Shown one piece after another: positions 57,678-64,000 of a stretch of 64,000 bases of DNA (position 1 is the stretch's first letter; every line of letters starts with the position of its first letter). The notes beneath the pieces are model-generated. The model made no database searches. It worked only from the letters and a program-made list of their open reading frames with translations, and was not told the DNA's origin. The DNA comes from Paraglaciecola marina (GTDB taxonomy: Bacteria; Pseudomonadota; Gammaproteobacteria; Enterobacterales; Alteromonadaceae). The stretch lies in the NCBI RefSeq assembly GCF_004360155.1, contig NZ_SAIS01000004.1:124001-188000 (forward strand), read 5' to 3'. The translations under genes and the position numbers were made by a program.

Positions 57678-58418
57678 TTATTCTGTGCGCGTTACAACTA
57701 TACTCACAGTTGGGTTGTCAAATTTATGGTCAACAGTTAATACAGATGTTGATAAACCGTCATCACTTGAAACAACACCAGGATGCATGGCTACATAACC
57801 TGTATCTGTGCGATTAGGGTTATAACCTTCACCACCAGCAGCAGGACCAGGAACAGTTTCTGCAGACTCTGAATTGACTTCAGTACCCGCATCATAAGCT
57901 CTACCCACTCCGCTCCAAGTATCACCCACTTCTAGAGTACTTAAGTCTAGAGCATTAAGACCGGTAAACGCATCATTTGTATTCCCCAACATAGCGGTTA
58001 TTGACAAATTTGCATCGGTTACATCTTGAATGGTTATCGTAACTGTCTCATTTTCACCAGGCAAAATGGGGCCAGTACCTGAAGCAGAAGTCATTCCTAA
58101 ACTTAACATACCTTCACTCATACCGCTTTCAGCTAGCTGTTCTAGCTCAACTGATGCAACCTCGCCCACAGTAAAAATAGAATCATCATCAGTGTGCAAC
58201 ACAGCCGCAATTGGTGAAACCGGCTGCCCTTTAGTCAAGTTAGTTACGGTAATTTCATAACTTACATCAACAGGGACAGGCTCAGGTGCCGGTACTTCCA
58301 CAATAACTTCTACCGGTACTTCGACTTCTCTGACATCATCGCTACAAGCACTAATAGCAAGGGGTAAGGCTAATAGTAATGCTGAGCGAAAAGGTTTATT
58401 CTTAAATTGATTTAACAT
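57678..58418 (-). CDS. Spondin-domain lipoprotein
   Basis: A 246-residue lipoprotein (lipobox AISAC, Cys25) with a Val/Pro/Glu linker (VREVEVPVEVIVEVPAPEP). The Spondin_N-like domain covers about 50-246: YEITVTNLTKGQPVSPIAAVLHT, IFTVGEVASVELEQLAE, DTWSGVGRAYDAGTEVNSE and GYVAMHPGV near the end. Bacterial spondin-domain proteins are exported, and their function is not settled. It begins 10 bases after the related gene at 58429-59127, so the two are a tandem duplicate expressed together. Confidence 0.88.
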   Translation of the reverse strand: MLNQFKNKPFRSALLLALPLAISACSDDVREVEVPVEVIVEVPAPEPVPVDVSYEITVTNLTKGQPVSPIAAVLHTDDDSIFTVGEVASVELEQLAESGMSEGMLSLGMTSASGTGPILPGENETVTITIQDVTDANLSITAMLGNTNDAFTGLNALDLSTLEVGDTWSGVGRAYDAGTEVNSESAETVPGPAAGGEGYNPNRTDTGYVAMHPGVVSSDDGLSTSVLTVDHKFDNPTVSIVVTRTE

Positions 58419-58428
58419 AACAGTCTCC

Positions 58429-59127
58429 TTAGTTAACGGTTACTGTTACTTTGGCAACAGGGTTTAACCAACGGTGAATTGAGTTAGTAACATCACTGGC
58501 ACCATCTGTTAAAGAATCATCACCTATATTACCTGGGTGAATATGTACAGTAGCATTAGCTTCTGTAGACGCTACACCCGAACCACCCGTACCTAGAGTT
58601 AAGAAAGGTGGAGCTGGCATACCCGGCATACCTGGTTCACCGCTACCGACCAACTCATCATTGGCTTCGGTACCCGCATCGTAAGCATTTAAGTAAATAG
58701 TGTACGTGCCTACTTCGGTTGGGATTTCCCAATTATCTAAACCGATAAAACCATCGTTAGAAGGTAAAATCATTGCAACGACAGATAGTACGCTGTTGCC
58801 GTCTGTGGTCATAAATGTCCCAGCAACTTTTTCAGTTGGCGCTAAAGGTCCAGCAGTAGGCTCCGCTAACATGTCAGCACCTATTGCTGTAGCTACTGTA
58901 GTAATACCGGCTAAACTGCCACCTTCTGCCATTTCTTGAATCTCTGCACTGGCCATTTCACCTACTTCAAATAAACTAGTGTCAGGAGTGTGTGCAACAG
59001 CTGCGATAGGCGTAAAATAAAGCCCTTGAGTAATGTTTTGAATTTCAACTGTGACATCGGCTGCCATTGTTGGTAGGGCAGTCACAGCCAAGGCAGTGGC
59101 AGCACAGAATTTTTGTAAAGTTTTCAT
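58429..59127 (-). CDS. Exported spondin-domain protein
   Basis: A 232-residue protein with a clear signal peptide (FCAATALAVTALPTMAAD). The same Spondin_N pattern as the next gene is present: VEIQNITQGLYFTPIAAVAHT, LFEVGEMASAEIQEMAEGG, YLNAYDAGTEANDE and ATVHIHPGNIG. It is free periplasmic or secreted, while its paralogue is lipid-anchored. It heads the two-gene operon; an 11-bp tandem direct repeat at 59185-59217 is in its upstream region. Confidence 0.88.
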   Translation of the reverse strand: MKTLQKFCAATALAVTALPTMAADVTVEIQNITQGLYFTPIAAVAHTPDTSLFEVGEMASAEIQEMAEGGSLAGITTVATAIGADMLAEPTAGPLAPTEKVAGTFMTTDGNSVLSVVAMILPSNDGFIGLDNWEIPTEVGTYTIYLNAYDAGTEANDELVGSGEPGMPGMPAPPFLTLGTGGSGVASTEANATVHIHPGNIGDDSLTDGASDVTNSIHRWLNPVAKVTVTVN

Positions 59128-59184
59128 TTATGTTTCCTCGCTAAAGAATGATTTGTTGTTAGAACGAGGAGAAGTTTTACAAAC

Positions 59185-59217
59185 AAGTATCCCGAAAGTA
59201 TCACGAAAAAAGTACAA
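59185..59217 (-). promoter_or_regulatory. Tandem 11-bp direct repeats before the spondin-domain operon
   Basis: AAGTATCCCGA (59185-59195) is followed without gap by AAGTATCACGA (59196-59206) and a weaker AAAAAGTACAA (59207-59217). An 11-bp spacing puts each copy on the same face of the helix, the usual form of OmpR/PhoB-family binding sites. The adjacent regulator at 56855-57589 is the natural candidate. Confidence 0.6.
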
Positions 59218-59297
59218 ATTTCTAAAGTAAGTAAATTATCGAAAATACCTATATGCTTTAAACAAGATTAATGCAGTAGCAAGACCCACAAGCATAC

Positions 59298-59312
59298 GAT
59301 ATGATACATATC
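59298..59312. promoter_or_regulatory. Palindrome GATATG-ATA-CATATC before the ParD-like gene
   Basis: A perfect 15-bp palindrome 24 bases upstream of the ParD-like start, close to the expected promoter. Small antitoxin-type proteins often repress their own operon through such sites. Confidence 0.5.
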
Positions 59313-59335
59313 ACTACAAAACATATATTGGCATT

Positions 59336-59542
59336 ATGGGCATCGTAAAAATTTCAGACGAACTTCACGAAGAAGTACGTAAAAACAGCACAGTGATGGA
59401 GCGCTCTATCAACTCTCAAGCAGAATTCTGGCTTAAAATAGGTAGGTTAGCGGAGCAAAACCCAACCTTAACCTATGAAGAAATCCTGCGCCGTGAAATG
59501 AAAACTCAAAATGTCACCACAGTGAAGCTAGTTAATGAGTAA
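59336..59542 (+). CDS. ParD-like antitoxin family protein
   Basis: A 68-residue protein. The N-terminal GIVKISDELHEEVRKNSTVMERSINSQAEFWLKIG resembles the ribbon-helix-helix region of the ParD-like family (a beta strand, then two helices). The C-terminus (LTYEEILRREM) is a further helix. It overlaps the methionine aminopeptidase gene by eight bases, so the two are translationally coupled. No ParE-like toxin is present; the aminopeptidase takes the usual toxin position. A palindrome is just upstream, a possible autoregulatory site. Confidence 0.8.
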   Translation: MGIVKISDELHEEVRKNSTVMERSINSQAEFWLKIGRLAEQNPTLTYEEILRREMKTQNVTTVKLVNE

Positions 59543-60320
59543 TGCCCTTATAAAAACACCGCAAGAAATAGAGCTAATGCGAGAGTCAGGCAAATTACTG
59601 GCGCAAGTTTTTGCGGCGTTAGATAAGGTAATCAAAGTTGGCATGTCTACTATGGAGATTAACGACTTTGTTGAAGACTATATCGTCACCAAATTGCACT
59701 CTAGGCCGGCAAGTAAAGGGCAATACGGCTATCAATACGTTCTAAACTCCTCTATCAACGAAGTGGTTTGCCATGGCGTACCATCACCAGCCAAAAAGTT
59801 AAAAGAACGAGATATTGTTAATATCGATATTACCCTAGAAAAGAATGGATATATCGCCGACAGCAGCAAAATGTACACCATAGGTGAGGTTTTACCTTTG
59901 GCTCAAAAGTTAGTAGATGCAACCTATGATGCCATGTGGCAAGGCATTAAGTGTGTAAAACCAGGCGCCACTACAGGTGATATAGGCCATGCAATTCAAG
60001 TTTATGCCGAAAAGCACGGCTTTAGCGTAGTACGTGAATATTGCGGCCATGGCATTGGTAAAGAAATGCATGAGGACCCGCAAATTCTGCACTTTGGCAC
60101 ACCTCATACCGGCTTAGCCTTACGAGCAGGCATGATATTCACCATAGAGCCAATGATTAATCAGGGGTCGTATCGTACTAAGCAAAAGAAAGACGGCTGG
60201 ACAGTTATCACACGAGACAAGAAACTATCGGCGCAGTGGGAACATACTATTCTCGTTACCGAATCAAGCTTTGAAGTACTCACCCTACGCCAAGAAGAAA
60301 CACCACCAATCGTTACTTAA
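59535..60320 (+). CDS. map: Type I methionine aminopeptidase
   Basis: A 261-residue enzyme that removes the initiator Met from nascent proteins. All five metal ligands of the E. coli enzyme have counterparts: the two Asp in NIDITLEKNGYIADSSKM, the His in MHEDPQILHF, and the two Glu in FTIEPMIN and QWEHTILV; the substrate His is in CHGVPSP. It is not next to rpsB, where the housekeeping map normally resides, so it may be a second copy. It is coupled to the ParD-like gene upstream, an arrangement I know only as a loosely recurring one. Confidence 0.92.
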   Translation: MSNALIKTPQEIELMRESGKLLAQVFAALDKVIKVGMSTMEINDFVEDYIVTKLHSRPASKGQYGYQYVLNSSINEVVCHGVPSPAKKLKERDIVNIDITLEKNGYIADSSKMYTIGEVLPLAQKLVDATYDAMWQGIKCVKPGATTGDIGHAIQVYAEKHGFSVVREYCGHGIGKEMHEDPQILHFGTPHTGLALRAGMIFTIEPMINQGSYRTKQKKDGWTVITRDKKLSAQWEHTILVTESSFEVLTLRQEETPPIVT

Positions 60321-60344
60321 ATTCGCCCTTTCTAAAATGGCTTT

Positions 60345-60377
60345 GCTAGCTTTTAATTTTAAGCTAGTTTATTTTTG
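60345..60377 (+). terminator. Terminator of the parD-like/map operon
   Basis: CTAGCTT (60346-60352) pairs with AAGCTAG (60361-60367) around TTAATTTT, followed by TTTATTTTTG. It starts about 25 bases after the map stop. Confidence 0.8.
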
Positions 60378-60405
60378 CAGTCACTTAGTTACATAAGCAA
60401 TACGT

Positions 60406-61113
60406 ATGCAGAACACATTATCGATACGCTCTTACAGCCGCCAAAAAGTAAAGCATAGCCACGATTTTCATCAGGTGGTATTGCCGCTACGGGGGGTAAT
60501 TCATCTTGAAATTGATGACTACAAAGGCAAAGTAGCACCAGGGGAGTGTGTGGTTATTACAGCCCACAGCCTGCATCAATTCACCGCCGAAACCCAAGCT
60601 AGATTTGTGGTAGCCGATTTAACTGAGTTACCTAAAAATATCACCACCAGCCAATCCAGTGTATTTACTATTAACGCGCCTTTGTTACATTTTTTAAGCT
60701 TTGTAGAAGCGCAACTACAACACCAAGTAAATACAGAATTAGAACACATGTGTTTCAACACCCTATTTGCTTTATTAGGCGAGCAAAGACTGATTAAACA
60801 AATAGATAAACGACTAAAAAGTGTTATTGAGCATATAGATGCGCACATCACTAAGGTTATGCCCATAGAAGCTCTTGCAGAAATAGCCTGTTTAAGCCCC
60901 ACCCAATTTAAAAAGCTATTCAAAGCCCAGTTAGGGATCACGCCCATGCAATACCTAATTAAACTGCGTATGGAAAAAGCCCAAGCGCTACTTATTCACA
61001 CCGACTACCCCACTCAGATCATTGCCGAACAAGTAGGTTATTCTGATTACACAGCCTTTAGCCGCCGCTTTACCCAGCACTTTGGTTTGCCCCCTTCTAA
61101 AATTTCTAATTAA
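60406..61113 (+). CDS. AraC-family transcriptional regulator
   Basis: A 235-residue regulator. The N-terminal cupin-like sensor (about 10-90: HSHDFHQVVLPLRGVIHLEID, APGECVVITAHSLHQF) is followed by a two-part HTH domain (about 135-235: MPIEALAEIACLSPTQFKKLFKAQLG and AEQVGYSDYTAFSRRFTQHFG). The ligand is unknown. It is followed by an EamA-family transporter on the same strand 152 bases away, a common regulator-exporter pairing. Confidence 0.92.
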   Translation: MQNTLSIRSYSRQKVKHSHDFHQVVLPLRGVIHLEIDDYKGKVAPGECVVITAHSLHQFTAETQARFVVADLTELPKNITTSQSSVFTINAPLLHFLSFVEAQLQHQVNTELEHMCFNTLFALLGEQRLIKQIDKRLKSVIEHIDAHITKVMPIEALAEIACLSPTQFKKLFKAQLGITPMQYLIKLRMEKAQALLIHTDYPTQIIAEQVGYSDYTAFSRRFTQHFGLPPSKISN

Positions 61114-61265
61114 CCAGCTCCTTTAGAATTACATATAATTGCGTCTAGCTGGCACACAAAAGCGTCTTATCTGCAATATTTATAGTTATTATCCAAGGTA
61201 AACTAGTTACATAAAATCATAGCGCTATAAAAGCTCAGTAGTATGTTTAATAGAGGAAGTTAATC

Positions 61266-62195
61266 TTGGGAAACAACGCCACAGGTGGGGTTATCTGTAT
61301 CATAATTGCCTGCTCACTGTGGGCAACCACAGGCACAGCCGCCAATTTAGCCCCTAGCATTAGCCCATTAGCCATAGGTTCTTTTGCCATGGGTGTCGCG
61401 GGCTTATTATTATTGATAACCGCTTCCAAAACAGTCATTAAAGAGCGGGCTAAACTCAGTAAGGTGCCCGTCCTTTTAGTGCTTGGTGGCATATCTATCG
61501 CCATCTACCCCTTGGCATTTTACAGCTCAATGAAACTCGCAGGGGTAGCAATAGGCACAGTCGTGTCTTTAGCATCAGCCCCCTTTTTCTCCATAGTGTT
61601 TGAACGTCTCATCAACAAAAAGTCTATTTCATTACGCTGGACCATAAGTTTTATATTTGGAGTGGTGGGTGTTACCTTAATTGCTATGGGCAAGCAAGTT
61701 CACGGGCAGCCAACACTTGTCAACAACAGCGAGTATTTAGGGTTAAGTACCATGCACTTTGGGGTGATACTGGGGCTTATCGCTGGGCTAAGTTATGCTG
61801 TATATGCATGGGCTGCCAAGCAAATGATTGTTCAGGGCATTAGCTCAAACGCCTCTATGGCGAGTATGTTTGGCTTTGCCTCTATGTTATTACTGCCCTC
61901 GTTACTGATTACAGGGAATAACTTGTTTGCTACCCCTACAAACACTGCAGTGTCTATTTACATGGCTGTAGTACCCATGTTCATTGGCTACTTGTTATTT
62001 GGTTATGGTTTAAGACATATTGAAGCAAGCAAAGCGACCTTGATTACATTATTAGAGCCAGTGTTAGCCACCTTGCTGGCGGTAATAGTGGTAGGTGAGA
62101 AGTTTAATAGCTGGGGCTGGTTGGGTATGGTGTTAATTTTAGTGTGTTTAATGTTGCAAATGCTAAAAGTTCCACCAAAGGTCAACAATGCCTAA
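61266..62195 (+). CDS. EamA-family (DMT) transporter
   Basis: A 309-residue inner-membrane protein with about ten hydrophobic helices in two EamA repeats (GGVICIIIACSLWATTGTAANL at the start; VILGLIAGLSYAVYAWAAKQ in the second half). The start is TTG at 61266, supported by AGGAAG at a good distance; the N-terminal helix would be lost with later ATG codons. It likely exports amino acids or related metabolites. Its stop codon overlaps that of the convergent DUF3750 gene by four bases. Confidence 0.85.
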   Translation: MGNNATGGVICIIIACSLWATTGTAANLAPSISPLAIGSFAMGVAGLLLLITASKTVIKERAKLSKVPVLLVLGGISIAIYPLAFYSSMKLAGVAIGTVVSLASAPFFSIVFERLINKKSISLRWTISFIFGVVGVTLIAMGKQVHGQPTLVNNSEYLGLSTMHFGVILGLIAGLSYAVYAWAAKQMIVQGISSNASMASMFGFASMLLLPSLLITGNNLFATPTNTAVSIYMAVVPMFIGYLLFGYGLRHIEASKATLITLLEPVLATLLAVIVVGEKFNSWGWLGMVLILVCLMLQMLKVPPKVNNA

Positions 62196-62722
62196 TCAGC
62201 ATAACCACTACCTATGGCTCTAAAGGGTAGCTCCAATTCAAGTTCAGGGACTTGCAACCCCACCCATTGGGGGAAGGTATTACTATTTGGGCCGGGGAAT
62301 AAGGTGTATTCATTCGCCCAAGGGTAACGATTTATGGCTGCGGTTACTTCGGGTATTAGCCGTTTTGCTTTATCACCCTGAATAGATAACAGCTTATCGG
62401 GCTTAGCTCCGTACCAGTAGCGATCTGGCGTTGCGGTTTGATATTGTTTTAAAGCAGGCAGACCATGCTTCACTCGCCAGCCTACAACTTCATAGACTGT
62501 ATATTCAGCTGCATCAGCAGGTTTAATGGCAATCCAAGTATGCACCGCAAACCAACCTCGCCAGCTAAACGCATCTGCGGCGTAAAACTCAATTACTGCA
62601 TCTTTGGTAATGGCTGGGTCTACCGCTAGGCCCGCTGGCTCGCGACTGGCTTCTCGCCAGTTGGTATTTGAACAAGCAACCAACAATCCAATTAGCACTA
62701 TAACAACGGCTATTTTTCTCAC
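62192..62722 (-). CDS. DUF3750 lipoprotein
   Basis: About 176 residues. The start is a GTG at 62722 (VRKIAVVIVL), with GGGAGC upstream; a TTG four codons earlier is the alternative. Lipobox LLVACS. The family pattern WFAVHTWIAIKPADAAEYTVYEV, WYGAKPDKL and ANEYTLFPGPNSNTFPQWV is visible. Function of DUF3750 is unknown to me. The gene lies 43 bases after the exported protein gene upstream and may be co-transcribed. Confidence 0.85.
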   Translation of the reverse strand: MRKIAVVIVLIGLLVACSNTNWREASREPAGLAVDPAITKDAVIEFYAADAFSWRGWFAVHTWIAIKPADAAEYTVYEVVGWRVKHGLPALKQYQTATPDRYWYGAKPDKLLSIQGDKAKRLIPEVTAAINRYPWANEYTLFPGPNSNTFPQWVGLQVPELELELPFRAIGSGYAD

Positions 62723-62765
62723 ACATGCTCCCAAATTTTATGACATTACCTAACTTAAATTTGAA

Positions 62766-63704
62766 TTATTTAACTGTGTACCTGAACAAGATCACATTAT
62801 CTAATATAAGGTTGCTCGACCATATAAATTTTGCACCAGCGCCGGTAAATTGCTCTTGAAAATTCATATAAGCAGGCTTGTTATCTACCCCGATTTCATC
62901 TTCGGAATATTCTAAAGATTTAGGCCAATCTAGATAGCTATTATCTAAGATCCAATTACTTGGAATATCCCAATGTAATGAATAAGTCGTTTGATATTGA
63001 TAAGCACCTTTGGTGTCACAGGTGCTGGTTAACCTTTGCTGGCCTGTTTCTTCAACGCAGTTTAAGTCGTATATAGGCGCGGTATAAAAAGTCTGAGCCT
63101 TCCAATCTGAACTGGTGAGTGTACCGTCAGAAAAGCTCGCAATTAAGCCACCGTCTCCGGGGTGATATTGCTTACCTCTGTTATTCTCACTACCTAAACC
63201 AGAGTTTTCTTCCCAGTCCACCACCTTAATAGCAATATCGTAAGGCTTTTTAACCTTAAAGCGCACAATGTTAGAGTTAAACGGCGTAAAAGGCACTGGG
63301 TCTACCCCTATTAATTTTCCGTTAATAAAGAGTTCAAAGTAGTTATCTGCGAATATGTAACCTGTGATCACCTCACCATCGCTGTCGACCTCGATTATAG
63401 GTACTGTAGCCACATCTACATCAGCCAGAGACTTTGGCTCCACCTTAGAACATTGGTCATATAGGTTGGTTACAAAATTTTCCTCTTTATATAGGGTTTG
63501 TGCTGGGACTAGATAACTTTTCTCTCCCGCTTTTTTTATACCAATGGGAGACAAGCGCGAACGCCCATGTTCACAGGTAAATTGTGATTTAGAAAGGACT
63601 TCTGCAGGCCCTTCAATCACTATCACTTTTTCAGCTAAAACACTGAAAGTCGTGCCCCCTAAAAAACCTAAAGTGAAAACGTAACTAAGGCGAGTGATTT
63701 TCAT
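62766..63704 (-). CDS. Exported protein of unknown family, probable beta-sandwich
   Basis: About 312 residues. The ATG at 63704 (MKITRLSYVFTLGF) is chosen because it starts a signal peptide cut near FSVLAE and has TAGGAG upstream; the frame is open 71 codons further. The mature part includes IIEVDSDGEVITGYIFADNYFELFINGKLIG, similar in layout to galactose-binding-like or PA14-type sandwich domains, and a conserved-looking HPGDGGLIASFSDG. There are four or five Cys residues, likely forming disulfides. It follows the exported protein with the CGDG-type C-terminus by 25 bases. Function unknown. Confidence 0.7.
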   Translation of the reverse strand: MKITRLSYVFTLGFLGGTTFSVLAEKVIVIEGPAEVLSKSQFTCEHGRSRLSPIGIKKAGEKSYLVPAQTLYKEENFVTNLYDQCSKVEPKSLADVDVATVPIIEVDSDGEVITGYIFADNYFELFINGKLIGVDPVPFTPFNSNIVRFKVKKPYDIAIKVVDWEENSGLGSENNRGKQYHPGDGGLIASFSDGTLTSSDWKAQTFYTAPIYDLNCVEETGQQRLTSTCDTKGAYQYQTTYSLHWDIPSNWILDNSYLDWPKSLEYSEDEIGVDNKPAYMNFQEQFTGAGAKFIWSSNLILDNVILFRYTVK

Positions 63705-63729
63705 TTGATCTTGTACTCCTATGATGAAA

Positions 63730-64000
63730 CTAACAATCAGCCGGACACTGTTGTGAGGTTTCTGTGCTATCACAGATACCATCACCACAGTATTTTTTAC
63801 CTGCATCAACGTCTCGGATATTAGTGTTAGGGCTCTCTTTACTTTGCCCTTGCAATGATGAGTCTGACTTTTTATATACTTCAGTTGTGATATTTCCGTC
63901 GGCATCAACATATTCAAATTGATATAAACCCTCTTGATCCCAATTGTAATTTATACGATGACTATGGCCATTTAACTGATACTCTAAAGAGTAACTGTGG
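63730..64000 (-). CDS. C-terminal end of an exported Cys-rich protein (YHYH-type; truncated by window edge)
   Basis: On the minus strand an open frame enters from beyond base 64000 and stops at TAG 63730-63732; the visible part has 90 codons. It shows NGHSHRINYNWDQEGLYQFEY, a Ser/Gln/Asn-rich linker and a terminal Cys module, YCGDGICDSTETSQQCPADC. Such CGDG..C..E....CP.DC endings occur in secreted calcium-binding or YHYH-type proteins. The start and full length are outside the window. The next gene begins 25 bases downstream, suggesting one operon. Confidence 0.7.
   Translation of the reverse strand, partial: HSYSLEYQLNGHSHRINYNWDQEGLYQFEYVDADGNITTEVYKKSDSSLQGQSKESPNTNIRDVDAGKKYCGDGICDSTETSQQCPADC

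Overview
The window looks like chromosome of a marine gammaproteobacterium of the Alteromonadales (Glaciecola/Paraglaciecola/Alteromonas-like). The evidence is gene content rather than a database match: fadBA next to slt and pepQ, several large TonB-dependent receptors, NagP/NagK/NagA-type amino-sugar genes, a halogenase-like plus SapC pair behind a receptor, many exported lipoproteins, and moderately AT-rich DNA with short intergenic hairpins. No tRNA, rRNA, insertion sequence, phage gene or CRISPR array was seen.

Layout. 1-4565 (+): the end of a hydantoinase/oxoprolinase-type catabolic cluster (HyuB-like, cyclophilin-like, MFS carrier, medium-chain reductase). 4660-8029 (-): pepQ and slt. 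8304-11636 (+): fadBA behind a FadR-like palindrome. 11902-14043: a siderophore-type receptor behind a strong Fur-box match. 14447-19637: a GMC oxidoreductase with a starch-binding-like N-terminus, a secreted subtilisin, a small membrane protein and a Tat-exported dienelactone hydrolase-like protein. 19951-49533: the main accessory region, described below. 49752-64000: YitT, an outer-membrane barrel, dps, VOC protein, aldehyde dehydrogenase, a TonB-domain protein, purA, DUF2065, a response regulator, two spondin-domain proteins, a ParD-like/methionine aminopeptidase pair, AraC/EamA, a DUF3750 lipoprotein and two exported proteins at the edge.

The 30 kb region 19951-49533 reads as one N-acetylgalactosamine (GalNAc) glycan-utilisation locus. 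It has two carbohydrate-type TonB receptors, three DUF4874/DUF4832-like exported proteins, two exported proteins sharing a recurring domain that I cannot name, a GH109 enzyme, a GH36 lipoprotein, the NagP permease, two unrelated sugar kinases (ROK and BadF/BadG), an NagA-type deacetylase, AgaS, a KbaZ/AgaZ protein, a halogenase-like flavoprotein with SapC, and a DeoR-family AgaR-like regulator. Inferred flow: surface cleavage by the DUF4832-like proteins, receptor uptake, periplasmic release of GalNAc by GH109/GH36, NagP import, phosphorylation, deacetylation, and AgaS deamination to tagatose-6-phosphate. The kinase and the catalytic aldolase expected for the last steps are not in the window.

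TTTC(A/G)TTT-type repeats, resembling the AgaR operator of E. coli as I remember it, recur in front of nagP, the divergent pair at 27407/27662, both receptors, kbaZ and agaR itself. This links the pieces into one regulon. The strongest candidates for something undescribed are the DUF4832-like putative glycosidases, the shared putative glycan-binding domain, and the halogenase/SapC pair in a sugar locus.
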